A stretch of 64,000 bases of DNA from Parascedosporium putredinis (lineage: Eukaryota; Ascomycota; Sordariomycetes; Microascales; Microascaceae), in assembly GCA_949357655.1 (NCBI GenBank), contig CASHTG010000001.1:3596001-3660000 (forward strand), in the 5' to 3' direction. The notes under the pieces are model-generated. The model was given only the letters and a program-made list of their open reading frames with translations, was not told where the DNA came from and did no database searches. The position numbers and the translations under genes are program-made. This document shows, piece after piece, positions 1-11,900 of the stretch. Each line of letters opens with the position of its first letter. Position 1 is the stretch's first letter.

Positions 1-837
1 CGTGCACAGGACGCGCATTTACACCTGACGATTTCGTCCGGTTGAAGGGGGCAGTGTAACGCTCGCGGAGCAACTTATTAGAGGGGAGATGGCCGAGGAC
101 GTATTCCGGCTTAGGGGCATCATCACCGTTGAACACCTTGTCATTCAATTCTTCCGCAACCCCTAGTCCGTCGTGCATGAGGCACACGGCTGTTTTGTCA
201 TCGATGCGATGCTTCAGCTGCTCCATATTCGCGACAGCATGTACAGCCGACCCTGTCGTGATGAGGTTGCTGATATGGGTCTGCGGCGAGCTGGGCCGGC
301 GCCCAGGAGCTTCCCCAGATGTCTCCCCAGATCCCGAAGACCCATCCTTGGATCGGAACTCAAACTCGAGAACCTGCCTCCGAGTAGGTTTCAAGAGGTG
401 GACAGAGTCGTAGAACGGCTCTAACTCGCAAGCGAGAAGCCGGGCTTTGGCATCGGTTCCTAAGATATGCAACGTTCGGCTACCATCGCTGCCATCGGCC
501 TGGTTGCCAGAGACGACAACGGGAGGCACCCCCGCGGGATGGGACCGGCGACTCTTTCGCAGGTACCACATGCCATCACCACTCGGCGTCCAGAGCGGCG
601 GGGTTTCATCTTTCAAGGAGTCGCTAAGAGATGCGGAGGAGGAGAGGTTGTTTGATGAGGGCCGCTGCGGTTGGGTCGGACGGGATGGGGGTTCGGTAGA
701 TGATCTGGTAGGTTCGTTGGTCGTGTGTCTGGCGCGCTGGTGATGGTCTGGCGAGCTGGAGGGAGTTGGTCTGGATGAATCGGGGAAATTGAGATCCGGT
801 GGCCGCCCGGCCCACTATGGTGCTACCGCGACAACAT
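1..837 (-). CDS. ketopantoate reductase (ApbA/PanE)-like protein, partial at 3' end
   Basis: Proposed exons (minus) are 837-827 and 770 to the window edge, with a 56-bp intron at 826-771 (GTAGCA..CCAG). The protein begins MLSRPTPSSSPD and has a long Ser/Pro/Thr-rich leader, which could be a mitochondrial presequence. A Rossmann-like strand follows (LHILGTDAKARLLA, near position 470). A later block reads THISNLITTGSAVHAVA and then CLMHDGLGV, which resembles the NADP-binding half of fungal 2-dehydropantoate 2-reductase relatives. The usual GxGxxG glycine motif is degenerate (G-T-D-A-K-A), so catalysis is uncertain; yeast Cbs2-type translation activators are related proteins without proven enzyme activity. 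The C-terminal half lies outside the window. Family assignment is from recognised motifs. The start codon and first intron are inferred from phase only. Confidence 0.6.
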
Positions 838-1391
838 TGTTTGAGTATCTGTGGTATCCGAGCTGTTGCTCGGAGGTCTGCTATGCTCCCGGCCACGGTG
901 ATGGCTATGGGGAACTGGGTGGTCGGCCAGGCGTGGCCAAGATGACCACGAAGCAAAGGAAGAGGCAGCGATCGTGAAGACAATGCAAATTTCAATAAAT
1001 TCGTGGCATAGCTGTCGGTAAGCTCGCCGCCGCACGGTACACGTCACTGTTGAGTCTGGCGAGTTGAGAGGTGTCTCGTCAGATGAGAAGATACGCCTCA
1101 AAAGTCAGTCGCAAAATTGGCTGCGATTTCCTTTTTTTCTTCCTCTTTCCCCCTTCAGCAGAGCGCGCCTGATTTTCGGGAGAGCACGGATGAGTAATCC
1201 CGGTTGATGCAAATTCGCTTGTCGAATCGACCCACATGAATTGTTTAAATGCATTTCGCAAGATGGATGTAATGCCTCCCGCTAATATTTTGAGCCACCC
1301 ATCAAATCCAACGTTGGCGACAAAAGTTGGGGCGTCGCCATCTCCTCCGAGTTTAGGCAATTGAAAAATCAAGGCGCGCTGTGAAGCCAAC
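838..1391. other. divergent intergenic region
   Basis: This 554-bp stretch lies between the divergently transcribed reductase-like gene and Lrp1 and must hold both promoters. I see no further gene, repeat or obvious TATA element. An alternative upstream ATG for the reductase at about 1101 would extend it, but the extension has no recognisable domain. Confidence 0.5.
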
Positions 1392-2009
1392 ATGTCGGTC
1401 CAGGATATCTCACCTGACATTGATAGGCTTGAAGCCAACCTTGACAAGCTCGAGGAGGCTATCGGGCCTCTTCTTGAAAATCTTGCAAATTCGTCCCAGT
1501 TGCCGCTTGTGGACAGGGCGAAGCTTCATACCTTAACTAACTACGCTCTTGAGAGTCTAATATTTTGTAAGTCCCATAGACGCTTGTATGTCTTTCACTT
1601 ATGCCTCGTTTTACTAACCCCGGGCAGCCAGCTTGCGGCTTCAAGGCGCAGATGCCTTGACCCATCCAGTCTTTACGACTGAGCTCAAGAGAGTAAAGCA
1701 GTACTTTGACAAGATAGAGAAGGCCGAGACTCCTCCGCAGCAACGAACAAGTGCCGTTGATACTGAGGCTGCTACGAGGATAATTAAGGCTGGCCTGGTA
1801 AGAACTCCTCTCGCATTCCTCAACTTCGTATCACAACCGCGGATGCTAACATACTGCCACCCCGCCAGTCTGATGACCAGGCATTGAAAAACAAGCTAGC
1901 TGAGCAGATAGCTAAGGAGAGGGCAAAGGCCTTCCTTAAGAACATTGGAAAAAGGCCGCCCGGCGCAGACCAGTCGAAAGGCGGCGCCTCTACTGGTGGT
2001 ACAGCGTAG
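1392..2009 (+). CDS. LRP1: exosome-associated protein Lrp1/Rrp47 (C1D family)
   Basis: Exons are 1392-1566, 1628-1797 and 1869-2009, giving 161 aa without any frame disruption. The N-terminal half is the Sas10/Utp3/C1D helical domain: DIDRLEANLDKLEEAI, then LPLVDRAKLHTL, then LRLQGADALTHPVF and ELKRVKQYFDKI. In yeast, Rrp47 binds the N-terminus of the Rrp6 nuclease and helps the nuclear exosome process snoRNA and 5.8S precursors. The C-terminal tail is short, lysine-containing and glycine-rich (KRPPGADQ..GGAST), as expected for an RNA-binding tail. Both introns have GTAAG donors and CAG/CCAG acceptors. The length suits the family. Confidence 0.9.
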
Positions 2010-2750
2010 AGACCCAAATCGGACTTAAGGGCCCTACTCCCTGCATCGTGTTCCTCAGAGGGGAAAGCGGAAGAAAGGAAGGGAAATGGGGTAGAATAAG
2101 GACCCCTCGTGCAAAGCGCCCATGTTGTGGCGTCCGTTGTCATTGGTCACTCCCAATCTATTACGGGAAACCTCATTGTTGGCCTTGATGCCTGCAGGTG
2201 AGGTAACGGGGAGGCTCTGGTCAAGGTGAAGAAAAGTTGGACAGGCATGTCCGTCTATGTAAAACACAGCGCCAGCAAACACTATGCTGCGGAAGTCTCG
2301 GCGAAGTTCGAGCGTTATTTAGGGGTACGCGTACGAAGTTCTTTGGCTAGAGAGCTTGACGTGGTCATGGGATGGGCATCCAGTCCGTCAGCCCGCCGGC
2401 GATCCGGGGAGGCGAAGGCAAGGTTACGTCTAAAGAGGTAGATCATCTCGGCTGATGAATATATGCATATAAACGAGCTTATGTCTGTGACTTCCTATTG
2501 GCCGCATACCCCTGTACCTGAACTTAAATCCGAGGGATGGAGCGAAGCTCTTTTCTGTCGGTTGAACAATATTTCCACCACGACTGCCGCTCTGAGCTCG
2601 GAAAATCTTCTAACACATTCCACGTACTCACCCTCGATTCTCAACAACAGCCTCGTGTCTTTTTTTCCTCGACATCAACACCCACAAGTCCATTTGGAAC
2701 CATCCACATCTCTCCCCATCTCACCAGCACAACACCAATCCTCCTTCACA
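2010..2750. other. intergenic region upstream of MIX17
   Basis: 741 bp with a TATA-like site (2468-2473), an ATTGG (reverse CCAAT) at about 2497 and a CT-rich, C/A-rich leader leading into the MIX17 start. The leader is open in frame with MIX17 back to 2463, so an N-terminal extension of up to 96 codons cannot be excluded. It is low in similarity to anything I know and is probably 5' UTR. Confidence 0.5.
2468..2473 (+). promoter_or_regulatory. TATA-like element upstream of MIX17
   Basis: TATAAA within ATATGCATATAAACG, 278 bp before the MIX17 start codon. It is plausible if the 5' UTR is about 200-250 nt. The call rests on sequence only. Confidence 0.35.
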
Positions 2751-3395
2751 ATGCCTCGCCGAAGCAACAACTCTCGTTCCATGGGCGCCCCCGCCCGTCC
2801 TACCGTCCCCGCGAAGGCTCCTCCCGCGCAAACTCGTCCCGCCACTACTATGGCTGCTCCTCCCGCCGGCGCTGCCCCTTCTGCCGCTGCGCCTGTCTCT
2901 CAGGGCCCTGGCCTCTTCGGCCAGATGGCTACCACCGCCGCGTATGTATCTCCCCGCCTCTTCCGTGCCTCGGATCTCTCAACAAATATTGTTCCAACGA
3001 GAGGGTCCTTTGAGAGTGACCGGTTGCTAATGACTTCTTGTTTTCCGTCCATTTAGTGGTGTTGCGATCGGTTCCGCCATGGGTAACGCCATCACTGGCA
3101 TGTTCAGCGGTGGCGGCTCTGCCCCGTTGAGGCTGCTCCCGCCGCCAACGCCCAGACCCAGAACCAGCAGCTCCAGAACAACTGCGCCGGCGCGGCGCAA
3201 CAGTTCACCAAGTGCATGGATGACCAGAACGGCAACATGCAGATTTGCAACTGGTACCTCGAGCAACTAGTACGTCCTCTCCCTTTCCCTCGTAGTTTAC
3301 ATTTCCCTATAGCCCTCTCTTGTCGCTACGCCTTTTATTAACGGCTTTGGTCCCTATTATAGAAAGCCTGCCAGGCCGCTGCTAGCCAGTACTAA
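2751..3395 (+). CDS. MIX17: mitochondrial CHCH-domain protein MIX17 (CHCHD2/CHCHD10 family)
   Basis: Exons are 2751-2941, 3057-3269 and 3363-3395, giving 145 aa after one correction. The order is: a basic, Pro/Ala-rich presequence-like N-terminus (MPRRSNNSRS), a hydrophobic glycine-rich segment (GVAIGSAMGNAITG), then a twin CX9C domain. The cysteines sit in NNCAGAAQQFTKC and MQICNWYLEQLKAC. Proteins of this family are imported into the intermembrane space by the Mia40 disulfide relay. One base is missing at 3122-3126: as written, the frame turns to PLRLLPPPTPR and loses all CHCH cysteines, while one extra C or G restores VEAAPAANAQ and makes exon 2 end exactly in phase at the donor. The gene converges on the UBX gene, with 248 bp between stop codons. 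Confidence 0.9.
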
Positions 3396-3643
3396 GAAAA
3401 CACATAATGGAATTGCGTGGAGCCGCTGGGAGGTGAAGGGCTAGGTATGGGAAATTTTGATACGATATGCATAGAGCGGGCGGTGTCATGCGAATCTCCG
3501 CTTTTAAATATTACATGAATACAACAACAAGAACAATAGCTGTATAAATACACATTCTCCGCATACCCCAATGATGATTGTTTCTGTGATATACCAAGTG
3601 ATGCCTTCAACTCCAATCGCCATCCTTGGATAGACAAGTGCCC

Positions 3644-5297
3644 TTATTCCTCATCCTCGGGGCGGGGCTCAAAGTTTAACTATGATAATTCGCTATTAGC
3701 ACGAGAATGTCGCATACATAATGATAGGGCGACGGGGACGTACCGAGTTGCCATTGTAGAGTTGGTGGTCTCGGCGGCGCCTCTGCTCCGCGTCGTGCAG
3801 AGTTTGCACTCGGGCGCCAGTGCTGCGGGCTTGAGGCTGTCCTTGCCGGTCCTGCTGCTGTGGTCCGAGGTTGCTCATTTCTATCTCTTCCGGGCGGGTG
3901 GCCGCAGGTGTCCCGGCGCCAAAGAGAGAGGAAAAGAAGGAGAGTATGAGGGCGTATAGCCAGGCAACGAAGTTGCCACCCTCGGGGGCAGGAGGCTTGG
4001 GGTCAGGAATCAATACAAGGGTCGCTGAAGGGGAGAGGCCCAAATCTTCGAGGCTCTTTGCTCATCTTCCCTGTCAATTACCATTGTCGATGTGGGCGAC
4101 AGCGTCACCCTGAAGAGGTAGGGCTCTGTGCGGTCGCCTGTGCGGTTCTCGTCCACCCATTTCCGGATGTCGGTTTGAAGGGTCGCGGAATTAGGGAACC
4201 GCGATCTCAACGTCGTGCCGTCGTGCAAGCGGACCATGAGAGCGGTAAGGGTAGAAGTCTTGGCTAGCTTAGTCGCTGGCGCATCGGCGACATTTGCCGC
4301 GATGTCGCCAGACGTAGGTTCCCGTACCAAAGCTTCCCGCGCCGCGCGGCGATCTGCCTTGTCGGCTTCGATCCGCTGCATGATCCTCTTACGCTCTTCC
4401 AAGGCCTCCTTCTGTTTCTTCTTGATCTCCTCGGCAAGTCTCTTTTGCTCTGGTGTTCGGTATTTCTCGCCATCGTCCGCGTCTGGTTCTGCCTTGCCCT
4501 TGCCTTTGGCCTTGCGCGCGTAAGCCTCCAGCGCCTTCTTTTGGCTTCCTCGCGCTGCTCGTTCAGTTTTGTTGCGCGCTCCGCAAGAACGGTCTCAACT
4601 GACCTCGAGCTACTACCTGCCGTGGGCTGAGTTGGCGTGGTGGAGGGCGCAGCAGACTGGGGCCTAGGGTTTGAGGCGGGAGCGCGGGACTGAGAAGATG
4701 CCGCCTGCTGGGCGGCCGGTCTCTCTAGCCTGGGCTGAGGCCGGAACAGCGGCAGGAGCAGTAGTTGGCGCTGAGGAAGCGGCTGGGGAAGCCTGGGTAG
4801 ACTGATGAGTTCCGGCGCTGAGAGCAGCCTGGACTCGAGTAGCAAAGTCATCCTTGGTCGTACCGGCGGCTAAGTATTCTTTTAGCTGGCCGTTCCGTAG
4901 AATCACCAAAGTGGGGACTTTGGGCACCGGGAAAATGGCGGCCAGGTATCCGGCCTCCTGACTCCCGGCCTTAAGTCGAAGCACAACGGCGTTCGAAGTG
5001 ATGAGCTCGGAGATCTGGAACCAGATTTAGCTGCGAAGAATTCGGGGGGTTTTTCTGGAGAATAGATGTCTACTCACAGACTCTTGTGTCAGAAAATCAT
5101 TCTCCCAACTCTTGCTTTCTTCTCCATCATCTGCGGTTTGTGGTTAGCAATGTCATGTTTAAGGCGCTGGCATTGGGCGGATGTGACGAGCTCTCGCCTG
5201 TGTGCACACATCAATTACCTGTGACGAAGCAAGCTACAGCCTTTCCGGCCTGGACCGCGGAGGCAAGGGCCTCTTGCAGGGAGCCTTGGAAAAACAT
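3644..5297 (-). CDS. UBX-domain protein with thioredoxin-like N-terminus (erasin/UBXN4-like)
   Basis: Exons (minus) are 5297-5219, 5130-5078, 5014-3744 and 3679-3644, about 480 aa. The N-terminus MFFQGSLQEALASAVQAGK..ACFVT and then LVILRNGQLKEYLAAG form a thioredoxin/UAS-like fold. A long Ala/Ser/Pro linker and a charged coiled coil follow (EEIKKKQKEALEERKRI). The UBX domain has VRLHDGTTLRSRFPN (an FPN turn in place of FPR), and beyond it lies a hydrophobic membrane hairpin (NFVAWLYALILSFF). Related proteins recruit Cdc48/p97 to ER membranes for ERAD. Single bases are missing at plus positions 4539-4542 and 4057-4059. A further frame change in the low-complexity linker (about 4680-4790) needs either one extra base or two missing bases. 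The last exon ends LNFEPRPEDEE. Confidence 0.85.
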
Positions 5298-6036
5298 TTC
5301 TGGCACCTGCCGGTAATGCTTGGAAAGTGAAATGAGTGCCCAGGCGGATGAAATTTGTGGTTGTGTGAAGAGTCCAGAGATTGATAGCTTGACAGGTCGC
5401 GCGTTGAGTTGGTCCTCCGTCTGAGGCCGTGAAGAGGCGATGTGGGATTCTGCCTCCAGGTGTCGCCACGCCACGGGTGTCGGTTTATTAATGCAACCCG
5501 ACCTGCATTCAAAGCGATTTCAACCCACCTCGAGCGTCAACCCAAGCAACAGCTTGATATCAAACCCCTTCTACGAGTATCCGCTGCCAATCAACGGAGG
5601 AGCAAATCAAGCCGAAATTTAATTCCATGGACCAGCGAACAGTGGATGCTTGAGGTGAATAAACCCCGATGCAAGCATCTCCCGAAAAGGTGTCTTTTGA
5701 TACCTTGAACTAGCGTCACCAGAGCTCAAAGAAGGTGGGAAATCCTAGGAGTGAACCGCTCCTTAGAAACCACCTAAATTTAATGCATGAAAGCGAAATA
5801 CCGAAAACTAGAGTGGTAATAAACGCTCTCCGAATCCCCTGCTTTATAACGCGCGAGCAGCACCTTTGAGCGCCGTCTAGCAGTGTTGAAGAGGGAGCTT
5901 TGCTGATGTCAATGATGAACCGACATTCTCCCGGTACAAACTGGATCTGATATCGGCATCACCAGATAATTCGCGAGCCGAGCTTTTTCATGCGAAACCG
6001 CTTTCACACCTCTCATTCCAATTGCCTCCATTCGCC
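5298..6036. other. divergent promoter region UBX gene / SURF1
   Basis: 739 bp between two divergent start codons. Short open frames occur around 5440-5708 on the plus strand but have no recognisable domain or intron logic. I see no repeat or RNA gene. Confidence 0.5.
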
Positions 6037-7220
6037 ATGAGTGCCGCCAGGGGTTCATATACCAGCCCTTGCGTCGGCTGAGAAGCCCGCAGCCCTCTTC
6101 GCTAAGCCAATGCTTCCGATCCTCTAGGCCCGCGCCGCCCTCGCCGGCGGCGAACCTCCCCGCCGCGCCAACTTCTCTATCACACGCCCCCGCGCCGCCC
6201 GCGACCCCGTCGAGGAGCCCGACTTCATCTCCCTCGTCGACCAGCCGCCCCAGCTCGTCCGCTCCGGCCGGAAGCACGGCATCGGCCTCCTCTTCCTCGC
6301 CCTCATCCCCGTGACCGCCTTCGCCCTCGGCACCTGGCAGGTCAAGCGCCTCCAGTGGAAGACGGATCTGCTCGCCCGCCTCGAAGACCGCCTCATTCGC
6401 GACCCCTTACCCTTGCCCCCGCGCATCGACCCTTCTGCCGTCCCCGACTTCGACTACCGGAGAGTTTACGCCAAGGGCCACTTCCGCCACGATCAGGAGA
6501 TGCTCATCGGCCCGCGCATGAGGGAAGGAGAGCAAGGGTACGAGGTCATCACGCCCCTTGAGCGCGAGGGCGAAGGTTCCACCATTCTTGTCAACAGGGG
6601 TTGGATAGCAAAGAGGTTCGCCAACCAGAAGACCAGGAAAGATGCTCTCCCCTGGGCGAGGTTACGGTTGAGGGCCTGCTGCGGGAGCCGTGGAAGAAGA
6701 ACATGTTCACTCCCGACAATCGTCCAGACAAGAAGGAGTTCTACTTTCCCGACGTCAAGCAGATGGCTGAGCTCGTTGGCAGCCAGCCTATTTGGGTAGA
6801 GGCTACACTAAGTACGTGCAGTAAAGTTGGAAGCCGCGCACTGGGGCCATCAACGTGAAAAAAGGAGAAACCAAGAAGAAAGACAAAGTTCGCTAACCGC
6901 CGTCTAGTACCCGAATACCTCAAGATGGCAGACTACGAGTCTCGCGGCGTGCCTATCGGACGACCTCCGGTTGTAGGATTACGAAATAACCATGCCCAAT
7001 ATATATTTACCTGGTATCATGCCCCTGATTGCCCGCTCCCCAAATTCATTTTCTTGCTCGAACGCCAGCCCCCGAAAAATATAAAACAAAAACCCCTCCA
7101 AATAACTAACACCTTTCCAGGTACAGTCTTTGCATAGCAACATCAATCATGCTGTATATGGTGGCTAAAAAACCGTCCTCGGACATTACGAGACGGGTGC
7201 GAATGAGTAAAAACTGGTAG
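6037..7220 (+). CDS. SHY1: SURF1/Shy1, cytochrome c oxidase assembly protein
   Basis: Exons are 6037-6811, 6908-7013 and 7121-7220, giving 327 aa after correction. An arginine-rich presequence (FIYQPLRRLRSPQPS) leads to the conserved SURF1 start DFISLVDQPP. The first membrane helix is GIGLLFLALIPVTAFALGTW. The intermembrane-space domain has DFDYRRVYAKGHF, GYEVITPLER and ILVNRGWIAK. The C-terminal block is GRPP..LRNNHAQYIFTWY, followed by a second helix (SLCIATSIMLYMV). Shy1 works in Cox1 maturation and haem a insertion in the inner membrane. Three single bases appear missing: 6050-6053 and about 6126-6131 (both in the presequence, inferred) and 6649-6652 (clear: ALP|GEVTVEGLL changes frame). 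With these, all three exons are in phase. The stop codon is 31 bp from that of convergent CENP-T. Confidence 0.88.
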
Positions 7221-7251
7221 TCGCAGAGAAGGATACCGCTCGCCCCCAACA

Positions 7252-8954
7252 TCACTCCTCTCCCTCGACATGGTCGGGGGCCTTGGTTCGTCGTTTCTTG
7301 GTGGGTACTGGGACTGGCATCCGAAGGTGCTGGAGCAACTCCTAGGCAGGTGTCTTTGTGCAAGGGAAAACGGCGTGGTGGACGAGGTGACTTGGCGCTG
7401 TCTGTATATCGTGTAACAACATTAGACCACCCATTCCTAAAATGTCCATATATCAAGGTGTATACCCTGCATTGGACTCCAGGCAAAGTATAGATAAAGC
7501 ATAGAAAAAAGCGTAGAAAACAACGTACCTTCTCATCAGTGCAATGACATCGCTCTCATCAATCGTCTTGCGCCCAGCATGCTTTGCATAAGCTTGGAGA
7601 GAATCTCCCAGTTGCTCAAAGAACCAATCCGAAGCTTGTGACAAGGCATCCAGAGTATCCGGGGTTATTTTGGCGTTCGCCACTCCACTTGTCTGGGCAA
7701 AGGTCTGCGCCAGACGTTTAATCACCGCGGGAGGCAAAGAGGGATATTCGATCCCGTGTTGCGATATTTTAGGACCTCCTTTCCGTTTCCGCGACGAAAG
7801 ATTGAGCATCGTGCCATCCACAGTCTCTTCTTGCACACTTCCCTCATCTTCATCGTTCACGGGTTCCTGATCATCCCCAGCCCTCATATACTCGACTAGC
7901 TCCTCATCATCGTGGTCATCCTGTTCATAGAGAAATGGCTCGTTCTGGAAGTCGCTCGGCGGATCATCGTCTGCTTCAAGCGGAGGCACAGAGAGGTCCT
8001 CGTTATGTGTTGCTTCCAAGTTCATCATGAATGTGCTCTCGTTCACATCGGGAATCGGGTCAAGACCAACTCCACTCTCACGGTTGAGAGCCAACGTGTT
8101 TCGTCGCTCCTCAGTCTCATCAATACTATGAACGGGTCGTAAAGTCAGTATATCAGATCTTCCAAGTGGAGAAGCAAGACTAGGCGAAAGTAAGATAGAC
8201 ACATACCGTTCGAAAGTGACATCTCCCAAGGCTGCGCCAAGACCCCAGTCTTCAAATGTCATGAGTGGAAAGTTTGCCCGGTCATCACCGAAGTTCACCG
8301 TTCCAGTCGCCTCACTCATTTCAACACTCCCAAAGCTCCCCTAGATAATCGTCCGCCTGGCTGTTCGCTGTACGCTCTCCGCGGGTATTCAATAGACTGC
8401 ATCGTGTAGTTCTCTTCCTCCAAGCCAGATAACCGAGGAGGGCGCAGGTCCGAATCATCGTCTACATCGATCGGGAGAGAAAGTCGCGGGGCATCAATCG
8501 GTAAATCATCATCCTCATCTTCCTCATACACTTTGGCGAGGGATGATCTCTTTTCATCCACCGGCGGCGACGATGACGCAATGGCGTTCGACTTGGGAGC
8601 GAGCATCTGGCCCAGGGCACGTAATATGTCCCGAGGGGTCTCGCGCTGCTCCCGAAGACTCCGCCGCCGGCTTCTCCCGGGTGTGAAGATGGTCGCGCGG
8701 CGCAAATCGAGTGCCCTAATCGCTGCGCGAGCGTGAGGGGTTGGCGCATTTGGTTTCCTTCCAGAGGCGGACTGGCCATAGTGAACCGAGCTTCGAAGAT
8801 CGCGCGTGGTTGTCGTGTCGAGCGGGGTATGGACGGATGGTCTCGCCGAGCTTTTTGATGGTGGGTCGGCGCTGAAGGCGCGACGTGAAGGTGTCACCAC
8901 CGTTAAACTCGAAGGCTTCGCGGTAGGCACGGTGGCCTTTGAAGGAGTCGTCAT
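7252..8954 (-). CDS. CNN1: CENP-T, inner kinetochore histone-fold protein
   Basis: Exons (minus) are 8954-8207, 8125-7529 and 7401-7252, 498 aa after correction. The N-terminus is disordered and Ser/Thr/Pro-rich, followed by the fungal CENP-T motif ETPRDILRALGQMLAPK. An acidic middle segment leads to the C-terminal histone fold: YPSLPPAVIKRLAQTF, LDALSQASDWFFEQLG, AYAKHAGRKTIDESDVIALMRR. The end, RQRQVTSSTTPFSLAQRHLPR, matches the CENP-T tail. CENP-T pairs with CENP-W on centromeric DNA and recruits Ndc80 through its N-terminus. Single bases are missing at 8338-8341 and 7341-7342; both restore family sequence (LSRGSFGSV and PRELLQHLRMP). The first intron is 81 bp, a multiple of three with no stop, so a retained form would still be read through. 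Confidence 0.88.
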
Positions 8955-11900
8955 GGTCCTTCCGAGCTGGGTCCGGGGAGCTCGAGGACCTAGTGCTGCG
9001 GAGGTGAAGCCAGCGTCGAAGCCGCACGGTGCAGCGGTAGGCGGCTTTCTTCAGAAAAAGAAGTCTTCTCTCCTACAGCTGACAGAATACCGAGGTAGTG
9101 GGCTATTTGTTGGCTACGTGGGGGCGCTGGTGAATTGGAAGCTTTAAGCACAGATCGTCATGATGGAAACGCGTCTTCAAATTTGGTAGGCGCGTGTTGC
9201 ATGACAATAGCGTACTGTTTGGCAGAGCCTGTCAAAGAGTGGTACAAGATACTTCGTCCCTCAACTCCAGGCAAGAGTGGGCCCTCGCTCCAAGTTGGTT
9301 GGAATGAACTCCTGCCACCCACGACCCCACCACAGTCCTAGCAAGTTGTCATCGAAAGCAGCTCATCAGCACTGGTTGCTTCATCGCCAGTCATCCCTAT
9401 ATGTATTCATTGATACTACTGATAATTTCTGAGTGCATAAATTTCTGCTAGGGTCGTGAGATAGCACGAGATATCAATTGGAGTCTTACCTTTCGGGACG
9501 GAAAAAGGGTTTTTAATCGATAGGAAAATGAAGGAGCAAGAACGGAACTGGACACCAAGATGGGATCAAGATAAGCTAAGCTGACAAAGGGCAACCCTGG
9601 TCACAGCGACTCATCGATTTGACTTTTGATCGTTTCGAGTCTCTCTCCCGTTTGGCCAGCGGGAAGGGTTCGCAAGGAGACAAGCTTGAACATTTGGCTC
9701 TTCATGCGACGGGGAGCGATCCTCTCGACCCACAGCCGCAGATATCTTCTCTGGGGACACTGCCGACGCAGGGCATCGCCTGTCTGAACGTCCGTGGCCC
9801 CGCAGGCCGGGCAAACAGGAGGTACTCGCTCGGCCGCTTTTGGGGTTCAGGATTGTCGCAGGTCGTTCTCGAATCAGCGAATCACTGTTGGCAGCTTCCC
9901 GCCATGACCCGAACCTCCCAAGTGGTCGCATCCCCCTTGAACACCAACCCCAAATCATGAAGCACCAGCGAGGCCGGATTTTGTGACGTGACATGCATCA
10001 AAAGACGGCGTCTGAACTTTCCTTTCTCCCGACGAGTCAATCAAGAGCCGGCCATCGTAGATGTCCGGTTCTTGATATACCTACCTTAATGATATGCCAA
10101 AAACTTTCCCTTGCCACTAATATTGACGACCACCTCTAGGGCGCGATGACGACAAAGGGCAGCCAGATGTCCCTTTTCGGTATTTGGGAGCCACCCATAT
10201 CCATGTGCACATCACCCTTCACGGCACCATGCCATACATGAAGTCATGGCACCCCTTCAACAACGAACACTAGCAATATTCTACAGTTCGGTTGTTTGGC
10301 GATGAGGCAGTGGCACTGACAATTCCAGATACGTGGGCGTTAGTTTGCGGCTGCCTTGTGCTTAGCGAGGCATTCGATATCATCCTGGAACAAACTGGCA
10401 ACGCTTTGCCCCCTCCCCCGAAGACGAGAGTCGAGAGACGTCACAACTGGTCGAGCCAAGAAAGTCCGGCTGACAAGCGCCGACAAATACGGCACCCTTT
10501 CCGCCAACTTTGGTTTCCAGCCTTCTTATTCGCTCCACCGCGGCCGCCCAATTTTCCTGAAAGAGCAATCAGCGTTGCTCCTCAAGGGCGACTCGCTGGT
10601 CAGTGGCAGAGGATGAGATCAGATCCAGCAGTTGGAGATTGCGTGGTGGGCATGTGTCTAAAGGGGGATCGTCTCTCGAATAATCTTCGCCGGGTGTGGT
10701 TTTTGTCAACGGTTTCCGCCCCGTCTTCCAAGTTTAGCATTCAGAAATGCGCCGCCTGCCAACCGAGATCGGCAGAATAGATACTACTTCTTCATTAGAT
10801 GTTACAAAGAACACAGGGCAGTCGGAAGATGCACAGATCCAACTTGATAGGGCCTAGGATAAAGTTGGACCGCCGTTTTGGGACGTGAAGAACAACGTCT
10901 CAAATTGGACAATCCGCTCATGTCTTCCACCTTGGCCCTTTTAAGCCAAGTCGTGATAGTATCAATAAGGCTGTTGGCAATTACAGCACTCCATCCCCAC
11001 CTCCAGAATCGAGACTGGAGACTGTGGAAAGGGCCGTGCCTTGTTCAGAAAGGGGAGAACAAAAAGAACAAAAGAGAAAGGAATCAATTGTAGTGGGCAT
11101 TGTACACTAAACGCCCGGAAGGATGCGAGACCAAAAGCACGATCTCGTTAATACTCACAGACCTCGCACCACCATAGATGTCACGGCGCGCCTCATGTGT
11201 GAGCCGGCCTCTGCGAGCAAGCACCCCTCGAATCCAACCTCAGGCTACAGCCGTTCGTCTCCCAGAGTCCCACATCCCGGCTCTGCGGCCTGTGCAGAGG
11301 GCGGAATCACGCTCCTGCCTGTTGCATTACATTGCACCAAGGAACTCTCCGGTCCCCCTCCATGATGGGTTCATGTTAGCCTGGGTTTGAGAGGTGAATC
11401 GAATCGCACTAGCTCTTGTTCTACACATGCCGCATGCATCCATGTGGCCGACGAAATTGAAAAGGGAAACCCTGAAAGGTCGGATGAGAAGTATTCACGA
11501 CTTGTGCGTTTCGTCGAAACACGTCCCCATAAGAGGGGCTCTTACGCCTGAAGTTGCTTTCCCAGACCACAGGCTTGCTTGAGCCTGCGAGCGCATCCTC
11601 GGACAGCTCACCACCAAAAGGATCTCGGGATTAAGGAGCGGCCAGTACTCGCCGAATCTTGACGAGAAGAGAGAATCGAATGAAAATCGAGAGAGAAAAA
11701 AAGAAGAAAGAAAAAGAATCCCTTATCAAAGGTTCTCAATGCCAAGCCTTCGACTCCGGGTCGACGACAAGCGAAATGCTGTGTGGTGGAAGAACCAAGG
11801 GGAGCTCCAGGGGCAAGGCAACCAGCAGTGTGACACACGCGCACATGGGGAGACACATTGATATCAACATTGATCCATGTCTTAGTTGCTCATCATCACT

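Noticed and set aside
2463..2750. 96-codon N-terminal extension of MIX17
   Set aside because: In frame, but the MPRRSNNSRS start gives a proper presequence and family length; the upstream part looks like 5' UTR.
10292..10780. 162-codon plus-strand open frame
   Set aside because: No recognisable domain, no intron context and overlapping frames of similar length; probably non-coding.
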